A stretch of DNA of 64,000 nucleotides from Actinostola sp. cb2023 (lineage: Eukaryota > Cnidaria > Anthozoa > Actiniaria > Actinostolidae): assembly GCA_033675265.1 (NCBI GenBank), contig JAUJYZ010000825.1:1-64000 (forward strand). Reading direction: 5' to 3'. This document shows positions 12,362 through 25,580 of the stretch, in pieces. Numbering within the stretch: the stretch's first letter is position 1; the number at the start of each line of letters is the position of its first letter. A program made the translations under genes and the position numbers. The notes under the pieces are model-generated. The model did no database searches and was not told the origin of the DNA. It saw nothing but the letters and a program-made list of their open reading frames with translations.

Positions 12362-12600
12362 TCAATATGGTTTGACAGCTTGTATGAAGTCTTCTATTGA
12401 CCTCGCTCTCCCTCTCTCGGGGAGGAGGTCAAAAGAAGACTGCTCGCACAAGGTAACATACTTGTCGTCTCCAACCAAAACTTCTGGACTTTCAAACAAA
12501 ATTTGGACACATCTTTTGCCATCGTCTACTGCGGCAATGTCCATGGATATTCCGATCTTCATAAGATCTTCAAATTTTATCGAATCCTGTGCAAAAACAT
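12362..12600 (-). other. Antisense coding-like fragment in the copy 1 intron
   Basis: The minus strand has an open frame with protein-like composition (DLMKIGISMDIAAVDDGKR, then VLVGDDKYVTLCEQ ... EDFIQAV), running at least 66 codons. The same sequence in copy 2 (about 27660-27890) has a 2-base insertion (GAAGACTCTGCTCGC) that breaks the frame. I do not recognise the family. It may be a captured fragment of another gene. There is no evidence that it is expressed. Confidence 0.35.
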
Positions 12601-13792
12601 TGCTTCGATTTTCTATGAACGTCTATCTGACTATGAATCATGCAGGAGATGACTGAAGTGCATTTAAATATTTTTAAATATATTGTAAACAACTTTGATC
12701 TCTTGGATCCATCTTTCAACAGTCCTTTCATTAGCTGTCAACAAGCTCTGATTGGCCCTATTTTTTTTGTGGCAAAAAATAGAGTCAATCAGAAGCCAGC
12801 ATTGTCTCACGCCCCAGAAGTCGTTTTAGCAGGCAAGTTCTCCAGCGGTTCTCCACGCCGAAGAGCACCGCTGGATTCTCGAGCATGGTACATGTCATAT
12901 GTATTTGACTTTGCTAAGCTTATCATTATTGTACAAAATAATGTAGTTGTTGATTGTGTCACTCGACTGTTAAGCTAAAAGTTATTAAAGACCAACACGA
13001 ACCTCTTTACTGTACATGTATATCAATACTATTTACTAACCATATTCTAAGTAATAATAATAATAATTTAATATTTATCTTGATAAATTGCATACTAAGG
13101 GTACTATTTATAGGAAATTATTACTCTGTTTTTTTTAAATGTGCATGGTTATCAGTTTACTCTTTTACTCGTCCTCAGAGCTTTGAAAATGGAACTGCTA
13201 TCTACGGACGGCCACTACTCTGTGTGGGCACACAGACAGAGGATTATGGTTGTAGTAATGGATGTACGTCTGAACACATACATGGTGGTTTGATGCAGCC
13301 AAACAATGTCACAACAGAAACTCAATCAGAGATTAATGCAGATATAAATATCAATAATGCCACTTGTTTGATGAGCCAAGTTGGTAATCTCCATGATAAG
13401 AAGGAATACTCTATGAAAGGTTTGCTGTCCAAAGTATGTGAAGAGATACCAACATTGTATATGGATGAGAGCGAAGTATTCATGGTGACAGTGTAAAAAT
13501 CCATGCAATGAAGGACAGCCCTCAAGCATCTTCTATACATGAGAGTAATCAAAATGATCACATGGACACTGATATTGTGTGTGATAGTAGTCCAACCTTG
13601 AATGGAAGGCTTGAAAAATCCACTGAATCCTTTACTATTTCTTCAGTTGATGGTACCATTGTAGAAGATGAAAGCTGTATGGACGAGGTTTCTCAAGATT
13701 TATCACAATCCTTCAAACCCAGAATGCAATAGTGAAATTTCAGTGGAAACCATTTTCAGATGTCATTCCTAAGAATATGGGCCAGAGATTGA

Positions 13793-14218
<426 letters not shown>

Positions 14219-14412
14219 TAAAACCTGTTGTTAAGCAATTATACGTCAGGACCGTCTACGGATTCATGAACGCATTCATTCTGGTGTGAAACCTTGTAAG
14301 CTAAGAAGTGAAAAAGAGATTCATCAGCTCGCTGGTGCACTGTTGCATTGTTGGAGGACGTTATTATTATTATTTTTATGGTATCTCTGGAATAAATGAA
14401 CCTTTGACGTCA

Positions 14413-15960
14413 TACTAAAGCTTTATATAAGTCCTGGTAACTTATACCCTGGAACACGATGTCCAAACTGATTGGCGAGACGTCACAGCTAAATATTCTA
14501 TAATACAAATTACTCAGATAACACCCCTTCCTTTACATCCCTCCTTTGAAGCGCTCTTTGCGCGATTGTTGTTGCATGACATCCATTACAGCTATTTCAT
14601 AAAAACGTTGTCGGAGCCTGAAAATAGTACCTCCTAAAAGCAGACCCGCTGGACACGGGTCTGCCTTTAGGAGGCTAGAAATAGTAGCCTCCTAAAGCAA
14701 AACGCGTGTCCAGACTTCCGTTTTACTTCGCCGGTACTAGCCAGTGGCCAGCGAAGTAATACTGAAGCCCTATACACGGGTCTGCTTTAGGAGACTAGAA
14801 AAATAGGCGAAACAAGGCAAGTTTTTTTCTGGGTCTCTATAAAAATAGCTTTAAAATCCACAAACTCCTCACATGGATTGGACTCATTAATCGAGTACAG
14901 TAAATGTACAAAGCGCATGCGTTGTAGAACACAGTTGGCAATTTGTGGACAATTGAAAAAAAAAAAAAAAAAGACTGACCACGGGGACAAAACAAAAAAG
15001 CCATTTCATTAAAATCGCACGCTTTTCAAAATTCTATGTATACATTTCAGGCCACTTCACGCTTTCGTCCGCCATTTTGTATGGGGCAAACGCGCGGAAA
15101 TTTATAGAAATCTGGATCACTTTGGCTTACCCCATAACTCCGTCTCGATTTTGATGGATTTTCAAAATTTAAACTTCGATAATCAGCAGGCATGCATGTC
15201 AGTTGTTGGAGTGAAAATAAGACCAATGTAGGTATTTTTAACTACCTTTTTACGAGTCAATTTTCTTTTCACCAATGTATCTTAAAAAAATTCGAGCTAA
15301 TTTGCATATTCACGTGCCGAACGTTTTATTTGAAAACCAAAATCTTTTTTTGCTCGATTTGTAGCCTTCCAATACCCATCATATTATAGGTCATAAAATA
15401 CAAAGAATACATCTTGGTCTAAAATGCGTAAGTTTTTGAAAATCCAACGATGAAATCGAGCGGAGTTACGGCAAGCCAACGTGATCCAGATTTCTATGAA
15501 TTTCGGTCTCCAATGCCGCCATGTGAAACATTCTCTGTTAGGAGTACCCTGTTTTGGGATGGGGTTCGTTATCTTTATTTATTTGATTTTTTATGTATTT
15601 CTGAACTTGGGAACTATCAATGAACCTTTGATCGTCATGTACTTAAAGCTTTTTAATATAAGTCTGGTTAGGTGCTGCTTTATAACCCTGGAGATCAAGT
15701 GTTGTCAAACTGTGAATGTCTGTATTGTGTTGCGGATTGTTGGACGTCACATGTTCACTATGAATATTTTTTATATAAGTACGTATACTTTGTACTCAGT
15801 ATAACACCCCTCCCTGCTAATTAGCATCCCTCTCTTTGAGATCCTTTTATCTCCTTTTCGTGCTTGACACAGGATTGTATTGTTGTGCTATGACACTCAT
15901 TTACATTGCTATGTTAAGTCTATATTGAACGTTTTGTTTCGGAGTGCCTTTGTGTAAAAT
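14413..15960. repeat. Repeat region: CCTCCTAAA hairpins and a foldback element
   Basis: 14625-14800 contains several inverted words (CCTCCTAAAAGCAGACCCG with CGGGTCTGCCTTTAGGAGG). 15072-15530 is a foldback element: its left arm (GAAATCTGGATCACTTTGG) returns inverted near 15476-15500. The text at 14370-14650 (ATAAATGAACCTTTGACGTC ...) recurs in diverged form at 15600-15970. I see no gene. Confidence 0.6.
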
Positions 15961-17330
15961 AGTAGCCTCCTTAAAGCAGACTTACGGCATTGCAGAGGAC
16001 ATGCCTTTCTGCTCCTTTCGAGGTCAGGGATGAGAAAGAGAATTTAGTCTAGTCTTTCTCTTAGAAGCAATAGCGTATAATGTGTGTTCTGTAGAAGAGC
16101 TTTCTGTATTCTTATCTTTCGCCTATTGTCGGTACTTAAGCTCTTTTTTCTTTTTTTTTATTTTTTTTGAGTGGAAAACTCGACCATGCAGCCTATTTTT
16201 AAGTAGCGTTATGTTATAGCCTAGAACAGCTTTGTTTCGCTTAGCTTTGCAGATGTTTTTTTTTCGTTCCTGTCCTTTGTATGGAGGACTATTGGAAAAT
16301 AGTTGCGAAATAATGGCAATGTGTTTTTTGATCTTGGGTGTTTTATAGAGAATAGCTCTTTAAAATTTCCTATGACAAATGCTCCTCACTCTATGGAGTT
16401 TGGATTTTTGGATATTTTTGTTTTCATTTTAACCTTCTTTGAGTTACAGGTATATATGTAAAAGCGATTTTATGCTGTTGCTTAGCGTGACAGACTTCTT
16501 TTTGCTCCTTTTTGTTTCAGGGATGGGAAAGAAGAACTCGATCATGCAGAGTAGAGTGAAGTGATCATCATGTGAAAGGTAGAAGAGCGTGGGTGTGCTT
16601 AGGCTTGACAGCGGAGTTCTCCGAGCTCTTCGTCGTTCAGGGATGAAAAGTGACGATCGGCCTTCTCACGTGCATTAAGGCCTGGGTTTCAAAATGGCTG
16701 CCGTTTATTGGATGCGGGGGTAGGTCTTTCTCCTTTTCTTTGTCAATGTTTAACTTAACACTTTGCCAAATAACTGATAGTCACGACCTTACAAAAATTA
16801 GAAACAGTTTCCATGGAACTGGTTGTGACTTGAACTCTAATTGAAATATGATTTTATAAAAGCCTTCTGCATTATAGTAACGTGACTCATATGTCTGATA
16901 TTTTTATGGATATGAATACGGGGGTAAGCCATTATTATAACCTAAGAGGCGGTGAAGAAAAAATATTTTAAAACCTTTAAATTGAGAGTATCATATTTCA
17001 TTTTAGCTATATAAGCCTTAACGATAATATTGCAAAGGCCCTAGTTGGATATATATACTATGGACTAACTCGACTTCACTTGTCTAACAATTTCCTGCAC
17101 ATTTTGAAAACGCTTTAATATAGCAGGCGGCTTAATCAATTATTGAATTAGAGTCAAAGGTTCAATTTCCTATTTCCATGGAAACTATCATGTGTAATTG
17201 TCAACATCGGGTATATTGTAATTGCCAAAGGTAAGAGAAAATACAAGAGAAAGATAGACTACCCCCTCTGAATTGCGGCGGACCATTTTGAAAAAGTTTG
17301 AGAACCAGGCCTTATGTAATTGAGTTAGAG
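15960..17330. repeat. Degenerate fringe of the 120-bp satellite
   Basis: Scattered satellite words (CAGGGATGAGAAAG, CTTTTTGCTCC, CTCGACCATGCAG, GGTAGAAGAGCGTG) occur with increasing order towards 17.3 kb, as expected at the edge of a tandem array. 16640-17330 has little else. No gene recognised. Confidence 0.6.
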
Positions 17331-20300
17331 GGTATGTTGAATTACGTATAATGTGACAGGGTAGAAGGCATGGGTGCTGTTAAGCCTGGCAGATGTCTCC
17401 TTTGGCTCCTTTCGGGTCAGGGATGAGAAAGGAAGAATTCGAACATGCAGGGTAGATTGAAAGTACGCTATAATGTGACAGGGTAGAGAGTTAACGTGGG
17501 GTACTTCTTAGCTTGGCAGCGGTTTCTTTGATCTTTCGGTTCAGGATGAGAGAGGAAGAACTCGACCATGCAGCCTAGATTGGAAGAGTACGATAAGGTG
17601 ATTGGGGAGAAGAGAATGTGTTTCTGCTAGCTGCAGAGGTCTTGCTTTGCTCTTTGTACGTGTTCAGCTATAAGGAAAGGAAGAATTTCCAGCCTACAGG
17701 GTAGATTGAAGTAGTTCGAAGTTACAGAGTAGAAGAGGACGGAGGGTGCGCTATAGGCTGGCAGAGTTCTCTTTGCTGCTTTAGTGTAAGGGAATGAAAA
17801 AGGACGACTCAACCTCGCAGGATACGTAAATTGATGTAATCTATAATGTGACAGGATAGAAGAGCGGGTTGTGCTTAGCGTGACAGAGTCTTCCTTTGTA
17901 CTTTGTTTCAGGGGGATGGGAAAGAAGAACTCATCATGCCGAGTAGATTGAGTAATCATAATGTGACAAGGTAGACAGCGGGAAGAACTCGACTATACAG
18001 GGAAAATTGAAGTACGTATAATGTGACAGGGTAGAAGAGCGTGGGGTGCTGCGTAGCTTGGCAGAGGTCTTCCTTTGAAAATTTTCGTGTTCAGGATGAG
18101 AAAGGAAGAACTCGACTATACAGGGAAAATTGAAGTACGTATAATGTGACAGGGTAGAATAGCGTGGGGTGCTGCGTAGCTTGGCAGAGGTCTTCCTTTG
18201 TTCCTTTCGTGTTCAGGATGAGAAAGGAAGAACTCGACTATACAGGGAAAATTGAAGTACGTATAATGTGACAGGGTAGAAGAGCGTGGGGTGCTGCGTA
18301 GCTTGGCAGAGGTCTTCCTTTGTTCCTTTCGTGTTCAGGATGAGAAAGGAAGAACTCGACTATACAGGGAAAATTGAAGTACGTATAATGTGACAGGGTA
18401 GAAGAGCGTGGGGTGCTGCGTAGCTTGGCAGAGGTCTTCCTTTGCTCCTTTCGTGTTCAGGATGAGAAAGGAAGAACTCGACTATACAGGGAAAATTGAA
18501 GTACGTATAATGTGACAGGGTAGAAGAGCGTGGGGTGCTGCGTAGCTTGCCAGTGTTCTTCCTTTATCTCCTTTCGTGTTCAGGCCTGAGAAAGGAGAGC
18601 TAGGGCCGAGAAAGAAAGAACTCGACCATGCAGAGTAGATTGAATTACGTATAATGTGACAGGGTAGAAGAGCATGGCGTGCTGCTTAGCTTGGCAGAGG
18701 TCTTCCTTTACTAGTGTTCAGGCATGAGAAAGGAAGGAACTCGACTATGCAGGGTAGATTGAAGTACGTATAATGTGACAGGGTAGAAGACCATGGGGTA
18801 CTTCTTAGCTTGGCAGAGGTCTTCCTTTGCTCCTTTCGTGTTCAGGGATGAGAGAGGAAGAACTCGACCATGCAGCCTAGATTGAAGTACGTATATGTGA
18901 TGAGGGTAGAAGAGCATGTGTTTCTGCTTAGCTTGGCAGAGGTCTTGCTTTGCTCCTTTCGTACGTGTTCAGCTATAAGAAAAGGAAGAATTTCGGCCAT
19001 ACAGGGTAGATTGAAGTACGTATAATGTGACAGAGTAGAAGAGCGTAGGGTGCTGCTTATAGCTTGGCAGAGTTCTTCCTTTGCTCCTTTCGTGTTCAGG
19101 GATGAAAAAAGGAAGAACTCTCCACCATGACAGGATAGAAGAGCGGGTGCTGCTTGGCGTGACAGACGTCTTCCTTTGCCCCTTTCGTCTTCAGGGATAT
19201 GGGAAAGGAAGAACTCGATCATGCAGAGTAGATTGAAGTAATCATAATGTGACAAGGTAGAAGAGCGTGGGGTGCTGCTTAGCTTGACAGCTGAGTTCTT
19301 CCTTAGCTCCTTTCGTCCGTTCAGGGATGAGAAAGGACGAACTCGGCCTTAGAGGGTATGTTGAATTACGTATAATGTGACAGGGTAGAAGAGCACGGGG
19401 TGCTGTTTAGCCTGGCAGAGGTCTTCCTTTGCTCCTTTCGTGTTCAGGGATGAGAAAGGAAGAACTCGGCCATTCAGGGTAGATTGAAGTACGTATAATA
19501 TGACACGGTAGAAGAGCGTGGGGTGCTTCTGAGCTTGGCAGAGTTCTTCTTTTGCTCCTTTCGTGTTCAGGGATGGGAAAGGAAGAACTCGACTATGCAG
19601 GGTAGATTGAAGTACGTATAATGTGACAGGGTAGAAGAGCGTGGGGAGCTGCTTTGGCAGAGGTCTTCCTTTGCTCCTTTCGTGTTCAGGGATGAGAGAG
19701 GAAGAACTCGACCATGCAGCCTAGATTGAAGTACGTATAATGTGATAGGGTAGAAGAGCATGTGTTTCTGCTTAGCTTGCTTGCAGAGGTCTTGCTTTGC
19801 TCCTTTCGTACGTGTTCAGCTATAAGAAAGGAAGAAATTTCGGCCATACAGGGTAAAATTGAAGTACGTATAATGTGACAGGGTAGAAGAGCGTAGGGTG
19901 CTGCTTATAGCTTGGCAGAGTTCTTCCTTTGCTCCTTTCGTGTTCAGGGATGAAAAAGGAAGAACTCCACCATGACAGGATAGAAGAGCGGGTGCTGTTT
20001 GGCGTGACAGACGTCTTCCTTTGCCCCTTTCGTCTTCAGGGATATGGGAAAGGAAGAACTCGATCATGCAGAGTAGATTGAAGTAATCATAATGTGACAG
20101 GGTAGAAGAGCGTGGGGTGCTGCTTAGCTTGACAGCTGAGTCTTCCTTAGCTCCTTTCGTCCGTTCAGGGATGAGAAAGGAAGAACTCGCCTTAGAGGGT
20201 AAATTGAATTACGTATAATGTGACAGGGTAGAAGAGCACGGGGGGTGCTGTTTAGCCTGGCAGAGGTTCTTCCTTTATCTCCTTTCGTGTTCAGGCCTGA

Positions 20301-22740
20301 GAAAGGAGAGCTAAGAAAGAAAGAACTCGACCATGCAGAGTAGATTGAAGTACGTATAATGTGACAGGGTAGAAGAGCATGGCGTGCTGCTTAGCTTGGC
20401 AGAGTTCTTCCTTTACTCGTGTTCAGGGATGAGAAAGGAAGAACTCGACTATGCAGGGTAGATTGAAGTACGTATAATGTGACAGGGTAGAAGACCATGG
20501 CGTACTTCTTAGCTTGGCAGAGGTCTTCCTTTGCTCCTTTCGTGTTCAGGGATGAGAGAGGAAGAACTCGACCATGCAGCCTAGATTGAAGTACGTATAA
20601 TGTGATAGGGTAGAAGAGCATGTGTTTCTGCTTAGCTTGGCAGAGGTCTTGCTTTGCTCCTTTCGTACGTGTTCAGCTATAAGAAAGGAAGAATTTCGGC
20701 CATACAGGGTAGATTGAAGTACGTATAATGTGACAGAGTAGAAGAGCGTAGGGTGCTGCTTATAGCTTGGCAGAGTTCTTCCTTTGCTCCTTTCGTGTTC
20801 AGGGATGAAAAAGGAAGAACTCCACCATGACAGGATAGAAGAGCGGGTGCTGCTTAGCGTGACAGACGTCTTCCTTTGCCCCTTTCGTCTTCAGGGATAT
20901 GGGAAAGGAAGAACTCGATCATGCAGAGTAGATTGAAGTAATCATAATGTGACAAGGTAGAAGAGCGTGGGGTGCTGCTTAGCTTGACAGCTGAGTTCTT
21001 CCTTAGCTCCTTTCGTCCGTTCAGGGATGAGAAAGGACGAACTCGGCCTTAGAGGGTATGTTGAATTACGTATAATGTGACAGGGTAGAAGAGCGTGGGG
21101 TGCTGTTTAGCCTGGCAGAGGTCTTCCTTTGCTCCTTTCGTGTTCAGGGATGAGAAAGGAAGAACTCGGCCATTCAGGGTAGATTGAAGTACGTATAATA
21201 TGACACGGTAGAAGAGCGTGGGGTGCTTCTGAGCTTGGCAGAGTTCTTCTTTTGCTCCTTTCGTGTTCAGGGATGGGAAAGGAAGAACTCGATCATGCAG
21301 AGTAGATTGAAGTAATCATATTGTGACAGGGTAGAAGAGCGTGGGGGTGCTGCTTAGCTTGACAGCTGAGTTCTTCCTTAGCTCCTTTCGTCTTCAGGGA
21401 TGAGAAAGGAAGAACTCGGCCTTGCAGGGTATAATGTACCCTGCTAGCAGAGTTTCCTCTTTGGTCAATGGTTTTGTATTTATCTTTTGCTGTATAGGCT
21501 TTTGCTTCTGTTTCTTGATCGTCCGAGAGTAAACTCTGCCAGGATTCGCCACATTTCTCGTTGAGCATGCGCGACGGTTTCTTCCAAATTCTTGGATGAT
21601 AGAAACTGGTTTTTTTAAACCGGTTTACAGGCGCACGCATAAAATAAACATGTTTCATCTGGCTATAAATGAGCCCACGGTATGCGTACGCAGAGTCTAA
21701 AGGTGAATTGCCGCTGGTTAGAATATTGAGCCTTCGTTACCAAACAAATATGGCGTACGTCCACTGATTCGAAATGTTATTTTCGATGGAGCTGTTGTTT
21801 CACGTAGAGGAATATTAGAGAGGCTGTCAATACATCAAGAACTGGCAATCAAGGTGGGAATGTGTTTGGATGTTTACCAGTTTATACGGCGGTTCGAATA
21901 AAACATCGCATGTCAGTGGACAATCGTTTCCCACTGACTGGCAAATCATCTAGCTATCGTTATAACTCCTCTGAACTTATTAATTGCTGACCAAATAGAA
22001 GAATGTACAAATCTAGGAATAAAGTATTGCACAAAAAAAGACTTTATTGATTACCGTTAGTCAACTATGCATTGTCGTCGCTACGCAACCCATGACGTAA
22101 CCGTCGCGCATGCTCAACGAGAAATGTGGCGAATCCTGGCAGAGTTTACTCTCGGACGATCAAGAAACAGAAGCAAAAGCCTATACAGCAAAAGATAAAT
22201 ACAAAACCATTGACCAAAGAGGAAACTCTGCTAGCAGGGTAGGTATAATGTGACAGTGTAGACTGAAAAGTGTGGGGGTGCTGCTTGGCTTGGCAGAGGT
22301 CTTCCTTAGCTCCTTTCGTGTTCAGGAATGGGATCGGAAAGGAAGAACTCGACCATGCAAGGTAGATTGAAGTACGTATAATGTGACGGTAGTACGTATA
22401 ATGTGACAGGGTAGCGTGGGGTGCTGCGTAGCTTGGCAGAGGTCTTTCTTTATCTCCTTTCGTGTTCAGGGATGAGAAATGAAGAACTCGACCATGCAGA
22501 TCGAGTAGATTGAAGTACGTATAATGTGACAGGGTAGAAGAGCGTGGGGTGTTGCTTATCTTGCCAGTGTTCTTCCTTTATCTCCTTTCGTGTCCAGGGA
22601 TGGGAAAGGAAGAACTCGACCATACAGTGTAGATTGAAGTACGTATAATGTGACACGGTAGAAGAGCATGGGGTGCTGCTTAGCTTGGCAGAGGTCTTCC
22701 TTTATCTCCTTTCGTGTTCAGGGATGCATGAGAAAGGAAA
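17330..22740. repeat. ~120-bp satellite array with higher-order structure
   Basis: The monomer contains GAAGTACGTATAATGTGACA, GGTAGAAGAGCGTGGGG, TCTTCCTTTGCTCCTTTCG and GAAAGGAAGAACTCGACC. From 18121 the spacing is exactly 122 bp over successive units (18121, 18243, 18365, 18487). A variant carrying GTACGTGTTCAGCTATAAG recurs at 18961, 19808 and 20665, so blocks of about seven monomers (847 and 857 bp) are themselves repeated. The array is interrupted by the element at 21437-22241. Minus-strand reading frames through it are repeat artefacts. Confidence 0.9.
21437..22241. mobile_element. MULE-like element with 143-bp terminal inverted repeats
   Basis: The ends (TACCCTGCTAGCAGAG ... CTCTGCTAGCAGGGTA) belong to inverted repeats 21437-21579 and 22099-22241, in which I saw no mismatch. 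GGTATAATG lies immediately outside both ends (21428-21436, 22242-22250), a 9-bp target duplication made from satellite monomer sequence. Long inverted repeats with 9-bp duplications are characteristic of the Mutator/MULE superfamily. The 519-bp interior has no transposase, so the element is non-autonomous. Near-perfect arms suggest recent insertion. Confidence 0.85.
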
Positions 22741-22775
22741 GAAAAATATAAGGAATGACGATTGCTTTAAAGCAC

Positions 22776-23428
22776 GGGCGTAGCGTGCATATACGCACGT
22801 ACGCACGTGCGTACAATTTAAAATCCTTAAAATACAAATATTATATGAAGGATAAAAAAGAAATAAATAAAAAAGAAATCTAAGACCAAATCTTAACAGC
22901 TGACTCAGTGTAAACTTCCTGGAAACTACTCTCAGAAGGTAGGAAATGCTATTTCAGAGACCCTATATTTCAACAAATTTCGGGGAGCTTGCCACCGCAC
23001 CCCCTATCAGCTCTCACGTTCGCCGCTCGTCAAAGTTATCTGCAGCGACGTAGTCGTCTCTCGACCAGTGAAAATCCCGGAGAAAACATGTAGCAGCCCC
23101 AGTGAACAGTCTCTCAAACAAAATAAATACCAAAAAACCCGGCTTCGCCTATCGGGTTGTTATATCGCTAATAGACCTCGGTGACAGTATATAAGCTTTA
23201 TATAAATCCTTTACATAAATCCCAAAAAAAACTGAGTGATAGATGCATTTTACTATGTATTTATGTAGCGAGAAAGTCCGCTGGAAAACGAAGAAAATGG
23301 TATTTCCAAGACACTAGATTTCTAAATTTCCAGGGGGGGCATGCCCCCTCACCCCCCTAGAAACTCACGCCTTCCGCGCTCGTAGCTCTGTGCGTACATT
23401 GGAAAAAAAAAACACGCTACGCCCCTGA
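22776..23428. mobile_element. Candidate hAT-like element with GGGCGTAGCGTG ends
   Basis: GGGCGTAGCGTG (about 22779-22790) is matched by CACGCTACGCCCCTG at 23413-23427. Inside are the GGGGGGCATGCCCCC box (about 23334-23350) and C-rich runs also found in the hAT-like element at 11231-12017. A clean target duplication could not be fixed. Confidence 0.5.
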
Positions 23429-23439
23429 AGCATTCTATC

Positions 23440-24010
23440 ATGCAAGGCCATACTGTACAAGAAACAGCGATTTCATCCAGACATTGGCGAGCCTGAAATA
23501 CCAAGAAAAAGAAAAACTCCAGTGAAGTTTGAGGTAGGTACTGGAGCGCCATCATTCCCTGAGACGCCAGAAGGCTTGTACAGAGGGACATACTATGAGG
23601 CGCTTGACCTAATCATTTCTGCTGTCCAAAAAGAACGATTTGAGCAACCCGGTTTTGCTGCCTACCGGCCATATGGAAGGCGTTCTCCTCAAGGCTTTGA
23701 ATTCAGAAGACATTTCTGTTCACGTTAACTAAGTAAAGGAGAGCTACGCTACTTTCTCAGCTCGACATTTTCACATTATTCATGAATGGCCGTAGCAAGC
23801 AGATGTGCTTTCAAGACGTTTTAGAGGAAGTATAAAAGGATCTTTCCCCTGGAGAAAATCATCTTATCAGCGAAGTAATCAATGTGTGCACACTTCTACA
23901 TGTCAACTCTGCTACTAGCGCCACTGGTGAGAGAACATTTTCGATGGCAAGTAGTCGGTAAAGACACATGGCTGAGAGCAAACATGCAGCAACAACGATT
24001 CAATAACGTA
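23440..24010 (+). pseudogene. hAT transposase remnant
   Basis: Two separated stretches look like a hAT-family transposase of the ZMYM1/THAP0 type. The first (about 23446-23728) reads YKKQRFHPDIGEPEIPRKRK then KFEVGTGAPSFPETPEGLYR and YYEALDLIISAVQKERFEQPG, the region ahead of the C-terminal part in these proteins. The second (about 23896-23980) reads TSATGERTFSMASSR followed by a stop, resembling the C-terminal dimerisation motif (ATNA.SER.FS). The sequence expected between them is missing and stops interrupt the frame, so it is dead. It lies between satellite blocks, probably as part of an inserted and decayed hAT element that ends near 24330 with another GGGGGCATGC box. Confidence 0.7.
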
Positions 24011-24330
24011 AAATAAATCGTAAAATAAATTTTGGAACTTTATAATTAACAAAAAAAGATGTTTAAAGTCCTTGTTGGAGTTTAAATACGAAGTAAGTGT
24101 CTTAGATATATGGCGCTGTATAAATTTTAGTTATCATGCATTATCATCAGAAATGCCTTCTTTTTATAGCCAGAATGTGCAAAATGTTCATAACCTTAAT
24201 GCAGTAAATATCTTGCAAATGCCCCTCAAAACGCTGGAAATCGCATTTCCGAGAGTCTCAATTTCACATTTTTACGAGGGGGCATGCACCCGGACCCCCC
24301 TAGTGGCGACCGCCATCGGCGGTCGTTAGT

Positions 24331-25580
24331 CCTGGAAGTACGTATAATGTGACAGGGTAGAAGAGTGTACATGTGGGGTGCTGCGTTGCTTGGCAGAGGT
24401 CTTCCTTAGCTCCTTTCGTCTTCAGGGATGGGAAAGGAAGAACTCGACCATGCAGAGTAGATTGAAGTCCGTATAATGTGACAGGGTAGAAGAGCGTGGG
24501 GAGCTGCTTTGGCAGAGTTCTTCCTTTGCTCCTTTCGTCTTCAGGGATGGGAAAGGAAGAACTCGACCATGCAGAGTAGATCAGTTGAAGTCCGTATAAT
24601 GTGACAGGGTAGAAGAGCGTGGGGAGCTGCTTTGGCAGAGTTCTTCTTTTGCTCCTTTCGTCTTCAGGGATGGGAAAGGAAGAACTCGACCATGCAGAGT
24701 AGATTGAAGTCCGTATAATGTGACAGGGTAGAAGAGCGTGGGGAGCTGCTTTGGCAGAGTTCTTCCTTTGCTCCTTTCGTCTTCAGGGATGGGAAAGGAA
24801 GAACTCGACCATGCAGAGTAGATTGAAGTCCGTATAATGTGACAGGGTAGAAGAGCGTGGGGAGCTGCTTTGGCAGAGTTCTTCCTTTGCTCCTTTTGTC
24901 TTCAGGGATGGGAAAGGAAGAACTTGACCATGCAGAGTAGATTGAAGTCCGTATAATGTGACAGGGTAGAAGAGCGTGGGGAGCTGCTTTGGCAGAGTTC
25001 TTCCTTTGCTCCATTCGTGTTCAGGGATGGGAAAGGAAGAACTTGACCATGCAGAGTAGATTGATCAAGTCCGTATAATGTGACAGGGTAGAAGAGCGTG
25101 GGGAGCTGCTTTGGCAGAGTTCTTCCTTTGCTCCTTTCGTCTTCAGGGATGGGAAAGGAAGAACTTGACCATGCAGAGTAGATTGAAGTCCGTATAATGT
25201 GACAGGGTAGAAGAGCGTGGGGAGCTGCTTTGGCAGAGTTCTTCCTTTGCTCCTTTCGTCTTCAGGGATGGGAAAGGAAGAACTCGACCATGCAGAGTAG
25301 ATTGAAGTACGTATAATGTGACAGGGTATAAGAGCGTGGGGAGCTGCTTTGGCAGAGTTCTTCCTTTGCTCCTTTTGTGTTCAGGGATGGGAAAGGAAGA
25401 ACTCGACCATGCAGAGTAGATTGAAGTCCGTATAATGTGACAGGGTAGAAGAGCGTGGGGAGCTGCTTTGGCAGAGTTCTTCCTTTATCTCCTTTCGTGT
25501 GTTCAGGGATGAGAAAGGAAGAACTTGACCATACAGGGTAGATTGAAGTACGTATAATGTGACACGGTCGAAGAGCATGT
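24331..25580. repeat. Second, more uniform satellite block (119-bp unit)
   Basis: About ten to eleven copies of the same satellite in a distinct subfamily (GAAGTCCGTATAATGTGACA, GTGGGGAGCTGCTTTGG, TCGTCTTCAGGGATGGGAAA). Spacing is 119 bp between units at 24667, 24786 and 24905. The copies are more alike than those at 17-22 kb, suggesting a younger amplification. Confidence 0.9.
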
